Shown: piece after piece, positions 44,323 through 53,431 of the stretch | Layout: every line of letters starts with the position of its first letter | Position numbering within the stretch: position 1 is the stretch's first letter | Origin: Flavobacterium sp. NKUCC04_CG | GTDB lineage: Bacteria > Bacteroidota > Bacteroidia > Flavobacteriales > Flavobacteriaceae | Direction of reading: 5' to 3' | DNA: 64,000 bases | Assembly (NCBI RefSeq): GCF_019345525.1 | Contig: NZ_JAHKRA010000006.1 | Span: 122,183-186,182, forward strand | Made by a program: the position numbers and the translations under genes | The notes under the pieces: generated by a model | Told to the model about the DNA's origin: nothing | The model's input: the letters and a program-made list of their open reading frames with translations, nothing else | Databases searched by the model: none

Positions 44323-45252
44323 ATGTTAGCAAGCCTTTTTAGCAAAACAAAACCAATTAATTATTTTATAATTGCTGTCTTATTGATTCTCTTCTATATT
44401 TTGTTCCAAAAAACAACAGCAACTGTGGTTTGGACTGGATATGAGTATGTTAAAAAAATAGGTTTACTCGGATTGCTAATGCTATCGACTTTTTGGGTTC
44501 ATTTCGTAACTCAAAAAAACAGGCTTACTAAGGATAATAATTATGCACCGCTCTTATTTGTATTGTTTTTGGTGCTTTTTCCTTCGGTTTTGGTCAATAC
44601 CAAATTGATTATAGCCAACTACTGCATCATATTAGCGTTAAGGCGACTCTTCTCTTTACACTCCTTAAAAGATCCGAAGATTAAGATTTTCGATGCATCA
44701 CTTTGGATTTTTATCGCTTCTATATTCCATTTCTGGAGTATTTTATATGTCATTTTATTAGCCTTTGCCATACTTTTCTTCGTTTCAAACGATTATAGAA
44801 ATTGGATTATTCCCATCATTGCGTTTATAACAGTAGCTATTTTCTTCAGCATTTATATCTTGGCCACCGATACCGATATTTTAAGGTTTATCGATCAAAG
44901 CACGGAAATCAATTTTGACTTCACCGTTTTTGACAATGTTTATCAAAATATTGCCGTAGCTGTATTTAGTTCTATTGCTCTATTATTTTTTGTTTCCCAA
45001 GCCTTAGACTTGTCAAACAAACCCTTCAATATGCAGACTTCTTACAAAAAAATATTGGTTTCTTTTTTAATCGCTGTGGCTATTTATGTTTTATCTGCAG
45101 ATAAGAATCATGGCGTCTTGCTCTTTACCTTTTTTCCCTTATCTATTTTAGGGGCAAACTATATTGAAAGTATTCCAAACCGCTGGTTTAAAGAAGTGGT
45201 CTTATCGAGTATAGTGGCGCTGGCATTCTTTTTCTATTTTACCCAGTTATAA
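44323..45252 (+). CDS. DUF6427-like polytopic membrane protein
   Basis: The 309-residue protein has about 8-9 hydrophobic segments. Start MLASLFSKTKPINYFIIAV and an internal ANYCIILALRRLFSLHSLKDPKIKIF segment (quoted as two parts: ANYCIILALRRLFSLH and SLKDPKIKIF) agree with the DUF6427 family as I recall it. Its stop codon overlaps that of upp by 6 bp on the opposite strand. No catalytic motif is visible; possibly an integral membrane protein with a transport or glycan role. Confidence 0.65.
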   Translation: MLASLFSKTKPINYFIIAVLLILFYILFQKTTATVVWTGYEYVKKIGLLGLLMLSTFWVHFVTQKNRLTKDNNYAPLLFVLFLVLFPSVLVNTKLIIANYCIILALRRLFSLHSLKDPKIKIFDASLWIFIASIFHFWSILYVILLAFAILFFVSNDYRNWIIPIIAFITVAIFFSIYILATDTDILRFIDQSTEINFDFTVFDNVYQNIAVAVFSSIALLFFVSQALDLSNKPFNMQTSYKKILVSFLIAVAIYVLSADKNHGVLLFTFFPLSILGANYIESIPNRWFKEVVLSSIVALAFFFYFTQL

Positions 45253-45900
45253 TTTTTGTCCATAAGCCAAGTCTCCAGCATCGCCTAGACCGGGAACAAT
45301 ATAATTGTTTTGATCCAAACTATCATCTAGAGTAGCCACCCATAAATGACAGTGATCGGGTAGGTTTTCTTCTAAAAAGGCAATTCCTTCTGGAGCTGCT
45401 ATAACCACAGCAATATGAATTTCTTTTGGAGTTTGTTCTGTAAGCAGTTTGTTGTAAACAGCGACCAACGATTGACCGGTGGCCAACATGGGATCGATTA
45501 AAATCAAAATCTTATCTTGAAAAGAAGGAGCAGCCTGATATTCTACTAGAATTTCACTGGACTCTCCAGGGTTTCCATGTTTGCGGTAAGCAGAAACAAA
45601 TCCGTTTTCTGCATCGTCAAAAAAGTTCATAAAACCGGTATGCAAAGCCAATCCTGCTCTTAGTATAGAACATAAAACCACATTGTCTTCTACGCAAGTG
45701 GTGTGTTTGATTCCCAACGGTGTTTGAATGGCAATCTCTTTATAAGGCAAGGTCTTACTCAATTCATAAGCCGTAATTTCACCAATACGTTCAATGTTTT
45801 TACGAAAGCGCATACTGTCTTTTTGTGTTTCCACATCTCTTAATTGACCTAAAAAATGATTTAAAAGACTGTTTTCTTCTGAGATGTAGTGAATTTTCAT
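45247..45900 (-). CDS. upp: Uracil phosphoribosyltransferase
   Basis: The 217-residue protein converts uracil and PRPP to UMP. It has the LCSILRAGLALHTGFM segment, the PRPP-binding loop ILIDPMLATGQSLVAVYNKL and the C-terminal uracil site ATLDDSLDQNNYIVPGLGDAGDLAYG (in parts: LDQNNYIVPGLGDAGD). Length is normal. It is convergent with, and overlaps by 6 bp, the DUF6427-like gene, and divergent from the DUF4254 gene. Confidence 0.96.
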   Translation of the reverse strand: MKIHYISEENSLLNHFLGQLRDVETQKDSMRFRKNIERIGEITAYELSKTLPYKEIAIQTPLGIKHTTCVEDNVVLCSILRAGLALHTGFMNFFDDAENGFVSAYRKHGNPGESSEILVEYQAAPSFQDKILILIDPMLATGQSLVAVYNKLLTEQTPKEIHIAVVIAAPEGIAFLEENLPDHCHLWVATLDDSLDQNNYIVPGLGDAGDLAYGQKL

Positions 45901-45939
45901 AACTTTAAAAATGTATTAGTTCGATAAAAGTATAAAAAC

Positions 45940-45947
45940 TATATTTG
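45940..45947 (+). promoter_or_regulatory. Candidate -7 box for the DUF4254 gene
   Basis: TATATTTG matches TAnnTTTG, 17 bp before the start codon. The -33 position reads TTC and not TTG, so the promoter is only partly supported. Confidence 0.45.
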
Positions 45948-45964
45948 TAAATAAAATAATTAGT

Positions 45965-46570
45965 ATGTTTTCAGAATTAGCGTTTCCAATTTTCGAAGAA
46001 AGTATCCGTGATTATCACCAGTTCGACAATGTAGATCAACCGATTAACAATCCTTATCCCAAAGATAAAATTGAACATCTTTTGTATTTAAAAAACTGGA
46101 TAGATACCGTTCAATGGCATTTTGAAGACATTATTAGAGATCCCAATATCGACCCTGTAGCTGCTTTGGCGTTAAAGCGTAGAATAGACGCATCCAATCA
46201 AGAACGAACGGATATGGTTGAATATATCGATAGTTATTTCTTACAAAAATTCAAAGATGTAAAAATCAGTGAAAATGCAAAAATCAATTCAGAGAGTCCG
46301 GCTTGGGCTTTAGATAGACTTTCGATTTTAGCTTTGAAGATTTACCATATGAACGAAGAAGCTACCAGAAAAGAGGCCTCAGAAGAACATAGAGCAAAGT
46401 GTCAAGAAAAATTAAATATCCTTTTAGAACAAAAAAGCGATTTAACTACAGCCATTGACGATTTGTTACATGATATTGAAACAGGAGCCAAATACATGAA
46501 GGTGTACAAACAAATGAAAATGTATAACGATGAGGAGTTGAATCCGGTGTTATATCAAAATAAAAAATAA
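45965..46570 (+). CDS. DUF4254 domain-containing protein
   Basis: The 201-residue soluble helical protein starts MFSELAFPIFEESIRDYHQF and contains YPKDKIEHLLYLKNWIDTVQWHFEDIIR (seen as YPKDKIEHLL and WIDTVQWHFEDIIRDP) and NQERTDMVEYID. This matches DUF4254, which I recall being encoded next to GT9 glycosyltransferases in Bacteroidota, as here. There are no membrane segments. A role in envelope glycan or LPS synthesis is only suggested by position. Confidence 0.82.
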   Translation: MFSELAFPIFEESIRDYHQFDNVDQPINNPYPKDKIEHLLYLKNWIDTVQWHFEDIIRDPNIDPVAALALKRRIDASNQERTDMVEYIDSYFLQKFKDVKISENAKINSESPAWALDRLSILALKIYHMNEEATRKEASEEHRAKCQEKLNILLEQKSDLTTAIDDLLHDIETGAKYMKVYKQMKMYNDEELNPVLYQNKK

Positions 46571-46594
46571 AATTACAGTAGTAATCAAACCATC

Positions 46595-46627
46595 AAAGCG
46601 TGATTTAACTTCACGCTTTTCTTTTTT
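46595..46627 (+). terminator. Terminator after the DUF4254 gene
   Basis: A perfect 9-bp stem AAAGCGTGA / TCACGCTTT with a 7-nt loop is followed by CTTTTTT. It separates the DUF4254 gene from the GT9 gene, or attenuates read-through into it. Confidence 0.75.
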
Positions 46628-46645
46628 GAAATAAAGATCAAAACC

Positions 46646-47704
46646 ATGACTTTAAAGAAAAAATCTCATTTACTTATTTTTAGGTTATCTGCCATGGGCG
46701 ATGTTGCCATGACCGTTCCCGTGATTCGCGCTTTAGTAGGTCAATATCCGGAGGTAAGGGTAACCGTAGTGTCAAGACCTTTTTTTAAACCTTTCTTTAA
46801 AGGGATTCCACGGGTTGATTTCTTTGCTGTTGACGTTAAAAAAAACCATAAAGGCTTTTTGGGTTTGTTGCGTTTATACACCGATTTGAAGGCTTTAGAA
46901 CCCGATTATTTTGCCGATTTTCACAATGTACTGCGGTCGCAAATCGTGCGAAACCTCTTCGCGTTTAGTGGAGTTAAAAGAGCTGTTTTAGATAAGGGAA
47001 GGGCTGCAAAGAAAGCTTTAACTCGACTGGAAAACAAGGTTTTCGCCCCGGTTCCTACCATGTTTGAAAATCATGTAGCGACCTTGAAGAAACTCGGGTT
47101 TACAGTTGACTTAAGTCAACCTAAATTTCCGACTATAGAAAACATGAGCCCGGTTTTAAAAGCGATTACAGGGCCCAAACAAGAACATTGGATTGGTATT
47201 GCGCCATTTGCACAATACGCGACTAAAGTGTATCCGTTGGACTTGATGCAGCAGGTTATCGATGGTTTGGCGGAGAAGGAAGATAACAAAATCTTCTTAT
47301 TTGGTGGAGGTGACCAAGAGCAAGCCTTGCTAAACCAACTAAAAAGAGATAATCCTCAGGTTATTGTTATGGTGGGTAAGGTGAAACTTCAAGACGAATT
47401 GATCCTGATTCAACATTTAGACGTCATGCTTTCTATGGATTCTGGAAATGCACATTTGGCAGCCATGTTGGGTAAAAAGGTTATAACCCTATGGGGAGCT
47501 ACACATCCGTATGCCGGTTTTGCTCCATTCAATCAACCTCCAGATTATGCCATTACCGCCGATCGAAAACAATATCCACTCTTACCGCTTTCGGTATATG
47601 GAAATAAAGTAATTCCCGGCTATGAAGACGTTATGAGAACCATAGCACCTGAAACGGTTATAGATAAAGTCAATAGCCTTCTAGGAGTGGCTAATCCATC
47701 ATAG
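46646..47704 (+). CDS. Glycosyltransferase family 9 (heptosyltransferase-like)
   Basis: The 352-residue GT-B enzyme begins with the GT9 N-terminus LLIFRLSAMGDVAMTVPVIRAL (seen as LIFRLSAMGDVAMTVP). It contains WIGIAPFAQYATKVYP, IFLFGGGDQEQ, and the donor-site MLSMDSGNAHLAAMLGKKVI with TLWGATHPYAGFAP. Such enzymes add heptose or related sugars to lipid A-linked cores. Acceptor unknown. Probably co-expressed with or next to DUF4254. Confidence 0.92.
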   Translation: MTLKKKSHLLIFRLSAMGDVAMTVPVIRALVGQYPEVRVTVVSRPFFKPFFKGIPRVDFFAVDVKKNHKGFLGLLRLYTDLKALEPDYFADFHNVLRSQIVRNLFAFSGVKRAVLDKGRAAKKALTRLENKVFAPVPTMFENHVATLKKLGFTVDLSQPKFPTIENMSPVLKAITGPKQEHWIGIAPFAQYATKVYPLDLMQQVIDGLAEKEDNKIFLFGGGDQEQALLNQLKRDNPQVIVMVGKVKLQDELILIQHLDVMLSMDSGNAHLAAMLGKKVITLWGATHPYAGFAPFNQPPDYAITADRKQYPLLPLSVYGNKVIPGYEDVMRTIAPETVIDKVNSLLGVANPS

Positions 47705-47786
47705 GGACTAGCTCAAAAGTGTACTTTTTATTAGATTTAATTGGTCGGTGAATTTTGTGTAATCCTAGATGCAAATGAATAATAGT

Positions 47787-48299
47787 ATGAATTTAGAAAA
47801 ATATATTAGAGATATAGCAGACTTTCCAAAAGCAGGAGTCGTTTTTAAAGACATTACGCCTTTGTTAAACGATGCAACAGCAGCGCGCTATGCCACGCAA
47901 AAATTATTGGAATTGATCGGCGATCAAAGAATCGATAAAGTAGTGGGTATGGAAAGTCGCGGCTTTTTCTTTGGAACAATTATTGCGCGTGAATTGAATG
48001 CCGGTTTTGTACCTGTTCGTAAACCTGGGAAATTGCCGTTTGATAAGATTACTCAAGAATACGCTTTGGAATACGGTTCAGATACTTTAGAAATGCATGC
48101 CGATGCCATTAAGCGAGGTGATAAAGTATTGATACACGATGACGTATTAGCAACTGGAGGTACAGCAGAAGCCGTTTGCAAAATGGTCGAAAGTTTAGGA
48201 GGAGTTATTGTTCAAGTCAATTTTTTGATGGAACTGACTTTTTTAAATGGAAGGGATAAATTAAAAGAATTCGAAGTTAAAAGCCTTTTGAGTTACTAA
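47787..48299 (+). CDS. apt: Adenine phosphoribosyltransferase
   Basis: This enzyme converts adenine and PRPP to AMP in purine salvage. The frame opens at 47769, but the start at 47787 (MNLEKYIRDIADFPKAGVVF) gives the standard 170-residue length. The conserved FKDITPLL, KVVGMESRGFFFGTIIA and PRPP loop VLIHDDVLATGGTAEAVC are present. No neighbouring operon partner is apparent. Confidence 0.95.
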   Translation: MNLEKYIRDIADFPKAGVVFKDITPLLNDATAARYATQKLLELIGDQRIDKVVGMESRGFFFGTIIARELNAGFVPVRKPGKLPFDKITQEYALEYGSDTLEMHADAIKRGDKVLIHDDVLATGGTAEAVCKMVESLGGVIVQVNFLMELTFLNGRDKLKEFEVKSLLSY

Positions 48300-48553
48300 G
48301 ATTTACTGCGAATCTAAAAAGGGATAGTTTGTCAATAAGAATGCGTTATTGCATCGAGAGAATCAAAGCGTATGGAGTGTGAGTACCCCCTATAGAATAA
48401 AGATAGTTTTTCTTGCTCAAGCTATACTAAATTGTAAGTGTCTGTAGCAGCTTTAAAGTAATGAATTGTTTTATCCGTTTTATAACCATTATTAGGGTGG
48501 TTTAACTATATTAAGGGTTGTAAAGTTATAGCCGTTAGATATTTATATAAAAA

Positions 48554-51500
48554 ATGAATTTAGAAAGTTTTGATTCGTATGTTAAGAATAATAGTACAGT
48601 TACCTCAAGAGATCGAGCCCGTTTTTTAGAAACGGAATTGATTACCAATACCAAAGATTACTTTGAATTTGGCTGTAAGGGTTCTTATGAGAACCGCTAT
48701 ATTGTAAGCATCGAGTTGGTTAGAGAAAAGATTGCGAATGTTTCGTGTAATTGTCCGTTCGAATACAATGGGCTTTGTAAACACATCATCGCCGTAATTC
48801 GCGACTTAAAAATAGGTTTAGACAACAAGGAAATACTCCGGATCGATGGAGGAAAAGTTGGAGTTGAAATTGTAGCTAACAACCGAAATATTTTTAGTTT
48901 ACCCAAAGGAGTTATGGATTGGGAAGCGATAAAAAAATCGGGCCCCCAGGGAGATACTTTTTATACGGTTAAGATTCTGGCTATTTCTGAAACTGAAATT
49001 AGTACTCAGGTATCGATTTGGCAATCGCATCGACAACATTTTACCTACGATGCAAAAACCTCGGTATTAACTACGGAATGCAGTTGTAGTATTGCCAATA
49101 AAATGTGTGAACATCGTATCAATGCCCTTAAAAAAATCATAGGTGTTTTTGGACCCAATTATTTTGCTAAAAACTTTTTAGAAAGTAAAATAAGCGAGCA
49201 TTTGACTCAATTTAATTTGACTTTAAAAGACGATTATCTATCTATTTTTCAATATGAAATTACCGTTGAAGGAATTAAAATCACCTCTAAATATAAAAAT
49301 ATAAAATCTGCAGAAACCATTGGTGAAACCCTGTATGATGATGAGGTTACCGAATTTCAAGCGCAAATTCCCTATAGAAATACAGTAGCTTCCGAACAAG
49401 GTTTGGGTTTTTGTTTTGTGGCACGGAAAAATGATTTCGAAAGTTTTATTCCCGTTAGGGCAAAAATGAATAAAGCCCGTACCGATTTATCGTCGTCTTT
49501 TGAGAGGATCGATACGATGGATATGGACAAAATCTGGTTAAATTTTTCGGAAGAGAAAATCCAAAATATAGTGGTTAAAACGCTTCAGATTGATCTTTTG
49601 ATTCAAGAGCATTTTATAGAATCGAGTGTACCTAATTTAGGTCGTGCTTTGGAACTTCAAAAATCAATTATTCCGCATTTAAAAGACGCTTTTCTCTACT
49701 TTTCAGACAGCAGACGTACCTTGGTTCGCAAGAACTTAGAACCTCTAAGTATAGTAGAAAAACCGATTAAACTCTTTTTTAAATTAACTGAAAGTGAGTG
49801 GTTTTACAATCTTAAAGCGATGATAGAAGTCGAGGATAAGAAATATAATATCAATGCCTCAAAGGTGATTTTAGCTCCAACTTTTGTCAAAATAGCCGAC
49901 AAACTCTACCCTATTGAACAGGCCGATTTGTCCTTGGCATTACAACATTATTCAGAAAATGCAGAGGCCAATTATTTTAAAAAAGATTGGATTCAGGTTT
50001 CTAAAAATATCATTCAGCCCTTATCTAAAAAATACGAAATTCAGACCACTCTTTTTAAACGCGATAAGACTGCTGTTGAAGAACAAATTTTAGAACGACA
50101 AGTATATATTACCGATTTGGGTGGGCAACACATCGTTTTTAAACCTGTAGTAAAATATGGAGAACAACTGATCCCCATTTATAGCCCTGAATTGCTTTGG
50201 AGCAGTGAGGATGTGGAAAACCGATCTTACAAAGATAGAAACCAGGCTTTTGAAGACAATTTCCGCGAAGATTTTATCGGTCTGCATCCGGCTTTTGCTA
50301 CACAAGAAGGCCCCTATTACCTAGAACCCGAGCAGTTGTTTGAAAATTATTGGATGTTGCATGCTATTGATCGTATGAAACAACACGGCGCTGAGGTTTT
50401 TGGTGCCAATCAATTGTCGTCTTTTAAGTTTAATATTCATAAACCGGCCATATCCATCAGCTTAAAATCGGATATTGATTGGTTTGATATGGAGATTAAA
50501 ATCTCTTTTGGAGATCAAAAAGTCGATCTAAAAGAACTGCAAAAAGCCTTTGTCAAAAACACGAATTATGTGCTTTTAGGTGATGGAACCTTAGGCGTAT
50601 TACCAGAAGAATGGATGAAGAAATTCGCCATCTATTTTAAAGCGGGTGACGTGAAGAAAAACAGCATACAAATGTCTAATTTCCAATTTGGAATTATAGA
50701 TGAATTGTATGAGGAAATGCATGCTAAACCCGAGTTTTTGGAAGAATTATATCGCAAAAAACAACGTTTACAGCATATCGAATCTATAGAAACCATACCG
50801 GTGCCTAAGACCATTAAAGCATCCTTAAGAGATTACCAACAACACGGACTCAATTGGTTGGCTTTCTTGGATAAAAACCAAATCGGTGGTTGTCTGGCAG
50901 ATGATATGGGGTTGGGTAAAACCCTCCAAACCATCGCGTTTCTGGAATATCTAAAAAGAAAAGATAAAAACACCTTGCCGTCGTTGATCGTTGCGCCAAC
51001 CTCCTTGGTGTTCAATTGGAACAACGAAATTGCCAAGTTTTGTCCTTCCCTAAAAGCTCTGAATTTCACCGGATCTAGCCGCATGGAACATCGGGAAGAT
51101 TTTAATAAGTACGACCTGATCATTTCTACCTATGGATCGTTGTTAAACGATGTGGAATCCCTAAAAGAATTTAAGTTTAACTACGTTATACTCGATGAAA
51201 GTCAGGCGATTAAAAACCCCAATTCCAAACGTTATAAAGCGGTTCGTCTGCTCCATTCCAACAACCGTTTGGTATTGACCGGTACACCGATTGAAAACAA
51301 TACGTTTGATTTGTATGCTCAGCTAAACTTCTTAAATCCTGGTTTATTGGGAAATATGAATCATTTTAGGAATCAATTCTCCGATCATATCGACAAGGAA
51401 AAAAATGTAGAAACGGCACAACTCTTAAATAAAATCATTTCACCTTTTATCTTGAGAAGAACCAAAGAGCAAGTGGCTAAGGAATTACCCGATAAAACGG

Positions 51501-52207
51501 AAAGCGTCATCTTTTGCGAAATGGGTAAAGAACAACGCCAAGTTTATGATTCGTTTAAAAACAAATACCGCGATTATCTGTTGAATAAAATCGATGAAAA
51601 TGGCGTTGAGAAATCTCAGCTGTATGTCTTAGAGGGATTGACCAAATTACGACAGATATGCAACTCTACGGCATTGATTAACAACGAAGAGGATTACGGG
51701 AATTATTCTGCCAAACTCGAACTGTTGATTGAAAACATCAAGGAGAAAACCGGTAAACACAAAATATTGGTGTTTTCTCAATTTGTCAAAATGTTGCAAA
51801 TTGTAAAAACCAGATTAGAGGAAGAACAAATTACTTATGAATATCTGGACGGACAAACCAGGAATCGTCAAGAGAATGTGGAGAATTTTCAAAACAATGA
51901 AGATGTTCGCGTTTTCCTGATCAGTCTTAAAGCAGGCGGAACAGGACTCAATTTAACCGAAGCCGACTATGTGTTTATCGTAGATCCGTGGTGGAACCCA
52001 GCCGTAGAAAACCAAGCTATTGACCGTTGTTACCGCATCGGACAAACCAAAAATGTTATGGCATACAGAATGATTTGTAAGGACACTATTGAAGAGAAAA
52101 TAGTGATGTTGCAAAACAAAAAAACCAAAGTTGCTTCGAGTATCATCTCTATTGATGACGAGAAAAAATCGTTCGATGTCAACGAAATACGAGAGTTGTT
52201 TAGTTAA
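48554..52207 (+). CDS. SNF2-family helicase with two SWIM zinc fingers
   Basis: The 1217-residue protein has two SWIM-type CxC...CxH motifs at the N-terminus: C65, C67, C75 and H77 (VSCNCPFEYNGLCKH), and C176, C178, C185 and H187 (ECSCSIANKMCEH). A long middle region of unknown fold follows. Then come the SNF2 ATPase lobes: Walker A DDMGLGKTLQT near residue 781, the DEAH-box variant DESQ near 878, LTGTPIENN, and the C-lobe motifs SLKAGGTGLNLTEADYVFI, DPWWNPAVENQAIDR and RIGQ. Such proteins remodel or translocate along DNA-protein complexes. The role is not known. Followed by a terminator. Confidence 0.93.
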   Translation: MNLESFDSYVKNNSTVTSRDRARFLETELITNTKDYFEFGCKGSYENRYIVSIELVREKIANVSCNCPFEYNGLCKHIIAVIRDLKIGLDNKEILRIDGGKVGVEIVANNRNIFSLPKGVMDWEAIKKSGPQGDTFYTVKILAISETEISTQVSIWQSHRQHFTYDAKTSVLTTECSCSIANKMCEHRINALKKIIGVFGPNYFAKNFLESKISEHLTQFNLTLKDDYLSIFQYEITVEGIKITSKYKNIKSAETIGETLYDDEVTEFQAQIPYRNTVASEQGLGFCFVARKNDFESFIPVRAKMNKARTDLSSSFERIDTMDMDKIWLNFSEEKIQNIVVKTLQIDLLIQEHFIESSVPNLGRALELQKSIIPHLKDAFLYFSDSRRTLVRKNLEPLSIVEKPIKLFFKLTESEWFYNLKAMIEVEDKKYNINASKVILAPTFVKIADKLYPIEQADLSLALQHYSENAEANYFKKDWIQVSKNIIQPLSKKYEIQTTLFKRDKTAVEEQILERQVYITDLGGQHIVFKPVVKYGEQLIPIYSPELLWSSEDVENRSYKDRNQAFEDNFREDFIGLHPAFATQEGPYYLEPEQLFENYWMLHAIDRMKQHGAEVFGANQLSSFKFNIHKPAISISLKSDIDWFDMEIKISFGDQKVDLKELQKAFVKNTNYVLLGDGTLGVLPEEWMKKFAIYFKAGDVKKNSIQMSNFQFGIIDELYEEMHAKPEFLEELYRKKQRLQHIESIETIPVPKTIKASLRDYQQHGLNWLAFLDKNQIGGCLADDMGLGKTLQTIAFLEYLKRKDKNTLPSLIVAPTSLVFNWNNEIAKFCPSLKALNFTGSSRMEHREDFNKYDLIISTYGSLLNDVESLKEFKFNYVILDESQAIKNPNSKRYKAVRLLHSNNRLVLTGTPIENNTFDLYAQLNFLNPGLLGNMNHFRNQFSDHIDKEKNVETAQLLNKIISPFILRRTKEQVAKELPDKTESVIFCEMGKEQRQVYDSFKNKYRDYLLNKIDENGVEKSQLYVLEGLTKLRQICNSTALINNEEDYGNYSAKLELLIENIKEKTGKHKILVFSQFVKMLQIVKTRLEEEQITYEYLDGQTRNRQENVENFQNNEDVRVFLISLKAGGTGLNLTEADYVFIVDPWWNPAVENQAIDRCYRIGQTKNVMAYRMICKDTIEEKIVMLQNKKTKVASSIISIDDEKKSFDVNEIRELFS

Positions 52208-52228
52208 ATAGACAGACCATAGTTCATT

Positions 52229-52260
52229 AAAAACAGGGCCTATTTAAGCCCTGTTTTTTT
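52229..52260 (+). terminator. SNF2 gene terminator
   Basis: The stem AAACAGGGC / GCCCTGTTT with an 8-nt loop is followed by a T run, 22 bp beyond the stop codon. Confidence 0.85.
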
Positions 52261-52466
52261 ATTGTAAATCCACATTTTACGAGTTATAAACGGAAATAAT
52301 CCACTTTATAACTCACATTATATAAAAATAAATTAATTACAATGTATTCGTTTTTAGTTAGTTGTATTGTTTTTTGATTCTGTAAGGAAAAATTTAACAG
52401 TCAAATAGTAGTTTAATCAAAAAATTATTGGAAACATTTGTGTCCTCCAACTAAGGAGTTTTACCC

Positions 52467-52583
52467 ATGAAGAAACAAAATCTATATCGTAACCCATTGT
52501 TGAGCAACATTCCTTTTGTTGCCGCTACTGCTTTGGTACATACGGTTTCTTCTTTTTCGCGGACATTGCGGCACCGGGCATAA
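52467..52583 (+). CDS. Possible arginine-rich leader peptide ORF (38 codons)
   Basis: ATG at 52467 follows TAAGGAG 9 bp upstream, a purine-rich Shine-Dalgarno-like element that is unusual in this genome. The 38-residue frame starts MKKQNLYRNPLLSN and ends SFSRTLRHRA. Four arginines occur, three of them as CGG (R32, R35 and R37) in the last seven codons. CGG is expected to be rare in so AT-rich a genome. The ORF sits 151 bp before the first gene of the arginine operon. A 6-bp inverted repeat (TGCCGC 52520-52525, GCGGCA 52568-52573) encloses the Arg codons. I infer a leader peptide; no homology is known to me, and translation is unproven. Confidence 0.35.
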   Translation: MKKQNLYRNPLLSNIPFVAATALVHTVSSFSRTLRHRA

Positions 52584-52734
52584 TCCATTTAGATTTCTCG
52601 GCATTTATTAGAAAAATTCAATTTCAATTGATTTTTCAAACTTACCTATCCAACTTATTGTTTATTTTTTAGAAAGAGAACCGATACTTTTTTGGTTGAT
52701 GTTCTTGTATTCTAGTGACTTATTCTTTTATTAG

Positions 52735-53373
52735 ATGAATACAGCTCTGTTTACTGTTGCGCAAGCACAGCCTTCACAAGTAGAATATGCTTTGCAGATA
52801 TGCGAAGAAATGGCGGCATCTGCCCAAGCTAGAGGAACGGGTATTGCCCGTAGAAACCCCGTATATATAGCCCAAAAAATGATAGAAGGTAAGGCCGTAA
52901 TAGCCTTACATCTAGACGGTACCTGGGCCGGATTTTGCTATATAGAAACTTGGAGTCACGGCAATTATGTTGCCAATTCCGGACTTATTGTTAATCCGAT
53001 ATTCCGAAATGAGGGTTTGGCTAAGGAGATCAAAAGCAAGATTTTCGAATTGTCGAGAACACTTTATCCCACAGCAAAAATATTTGGACTTACAACCGGA
53101 TTTGCGGTCATGAAAATCAATTCTGATTTGGGATATAGACCCGTTCCCTATTCCGAATTAACTCAGGATGAGTCCTTTTGGAAAGGATGCGAGAGCTGTA
53201 TCAATTTTTCAATCCTAAGCAGTAAGGAAAAGAAGAATTGCTTGTGCACAGCCTTGTTGTGGAATCCAGAGGAAAAACAACGGGAAGCACAGCAAATAGA
53301 GAAACAATCAACGAAACATTCCAATCGATTGATGCGCTTTCGAAAGCGTTTTTCTTTCCTAAAACTCAAATAG
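52735..53373 (+). CDS. GNAT N-acyltransferase heading the arginine operon
   Basis: The 212-residue GNAT-fold protein contains KMIEGKAVIALHLDGTWAGF, YVANSGLIVNPIFRNEGLAK (the acyl-CoA binding loop region) and KIFGLTTGFAVMKINSDLGY. The C-terminal part is rich in cysteine (GCESC, KNCLC). It is the first gene of the operon argG-argC-argD-argF'-argB-argE-argH. I infer that it acylates glutamate (N-acetyl- or N-succinylglutamate synthase), replacing an ArgA or ArgJ that is absent here. Sequence alone cannot tell acetyl from succinyl. The last 20 residues are basic. Confidence 0.82.
   Translation: MNTALFTVAQAQPSQVEYALQICEEMAASAQARGTGIARRNPVYIAQKMIEGKAVIALHLDGTWAGFCYIETWSHGNYVANSGLIVNPIFRNEGLAKEIKSKIFELSRTLYPTAKIFGLTTGFAVMKINSDLGYRPVPYSELTQDESFWKGCESCINFSILSSKEKKNCLCTALLWNPEEKQREAQQIEKQSTKHSNRLMRFRKRFSFLKLK
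53335..53348. repeat. 14-bp palindrome CGCTTTCGAAAGCG with an 11-bp partial copy
   Basis: The perfect palindrome CGCTTTCGAAAGCG is inside the 3' end of the GNAT gene and is followed by five T. Its first 11 bases recur at 53376-53386, just after the stop codon. It may be a weak terminator or attenuator between GNAT and argG, or chance. Confidence 0.4.
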
Positions 53374-53431
53374 CACGCTTTCGAAATCAATGCGAAAGTT
53401 ATAATTCCAACGAAGTAATTCCCTTTTTAAA

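Larger units (their letters stand above)
52208..52734. other. Spacer upstream of the arginine operon
   Basis: About 530 bp between the SNF2 gene and the GNAT gene. It contains the SNF2 terminator (52229-52260), a very AT-rich middle with no clear full promoter, an AACATTTG near-match to the -7 box around 52436-52443, and the possible leader ORF at 52467-52583. The last 150 bp before the GNAT start show no feature I can name. Confidence 0.6.

Noticed and set aside
48300..48553. Possible RNA gene or riboswitch between apt and the SNF2 gene
   Set aside because: No cloverleaf, no known riboswitch core and no strong hairpin were seen in this 254-bp spacer.
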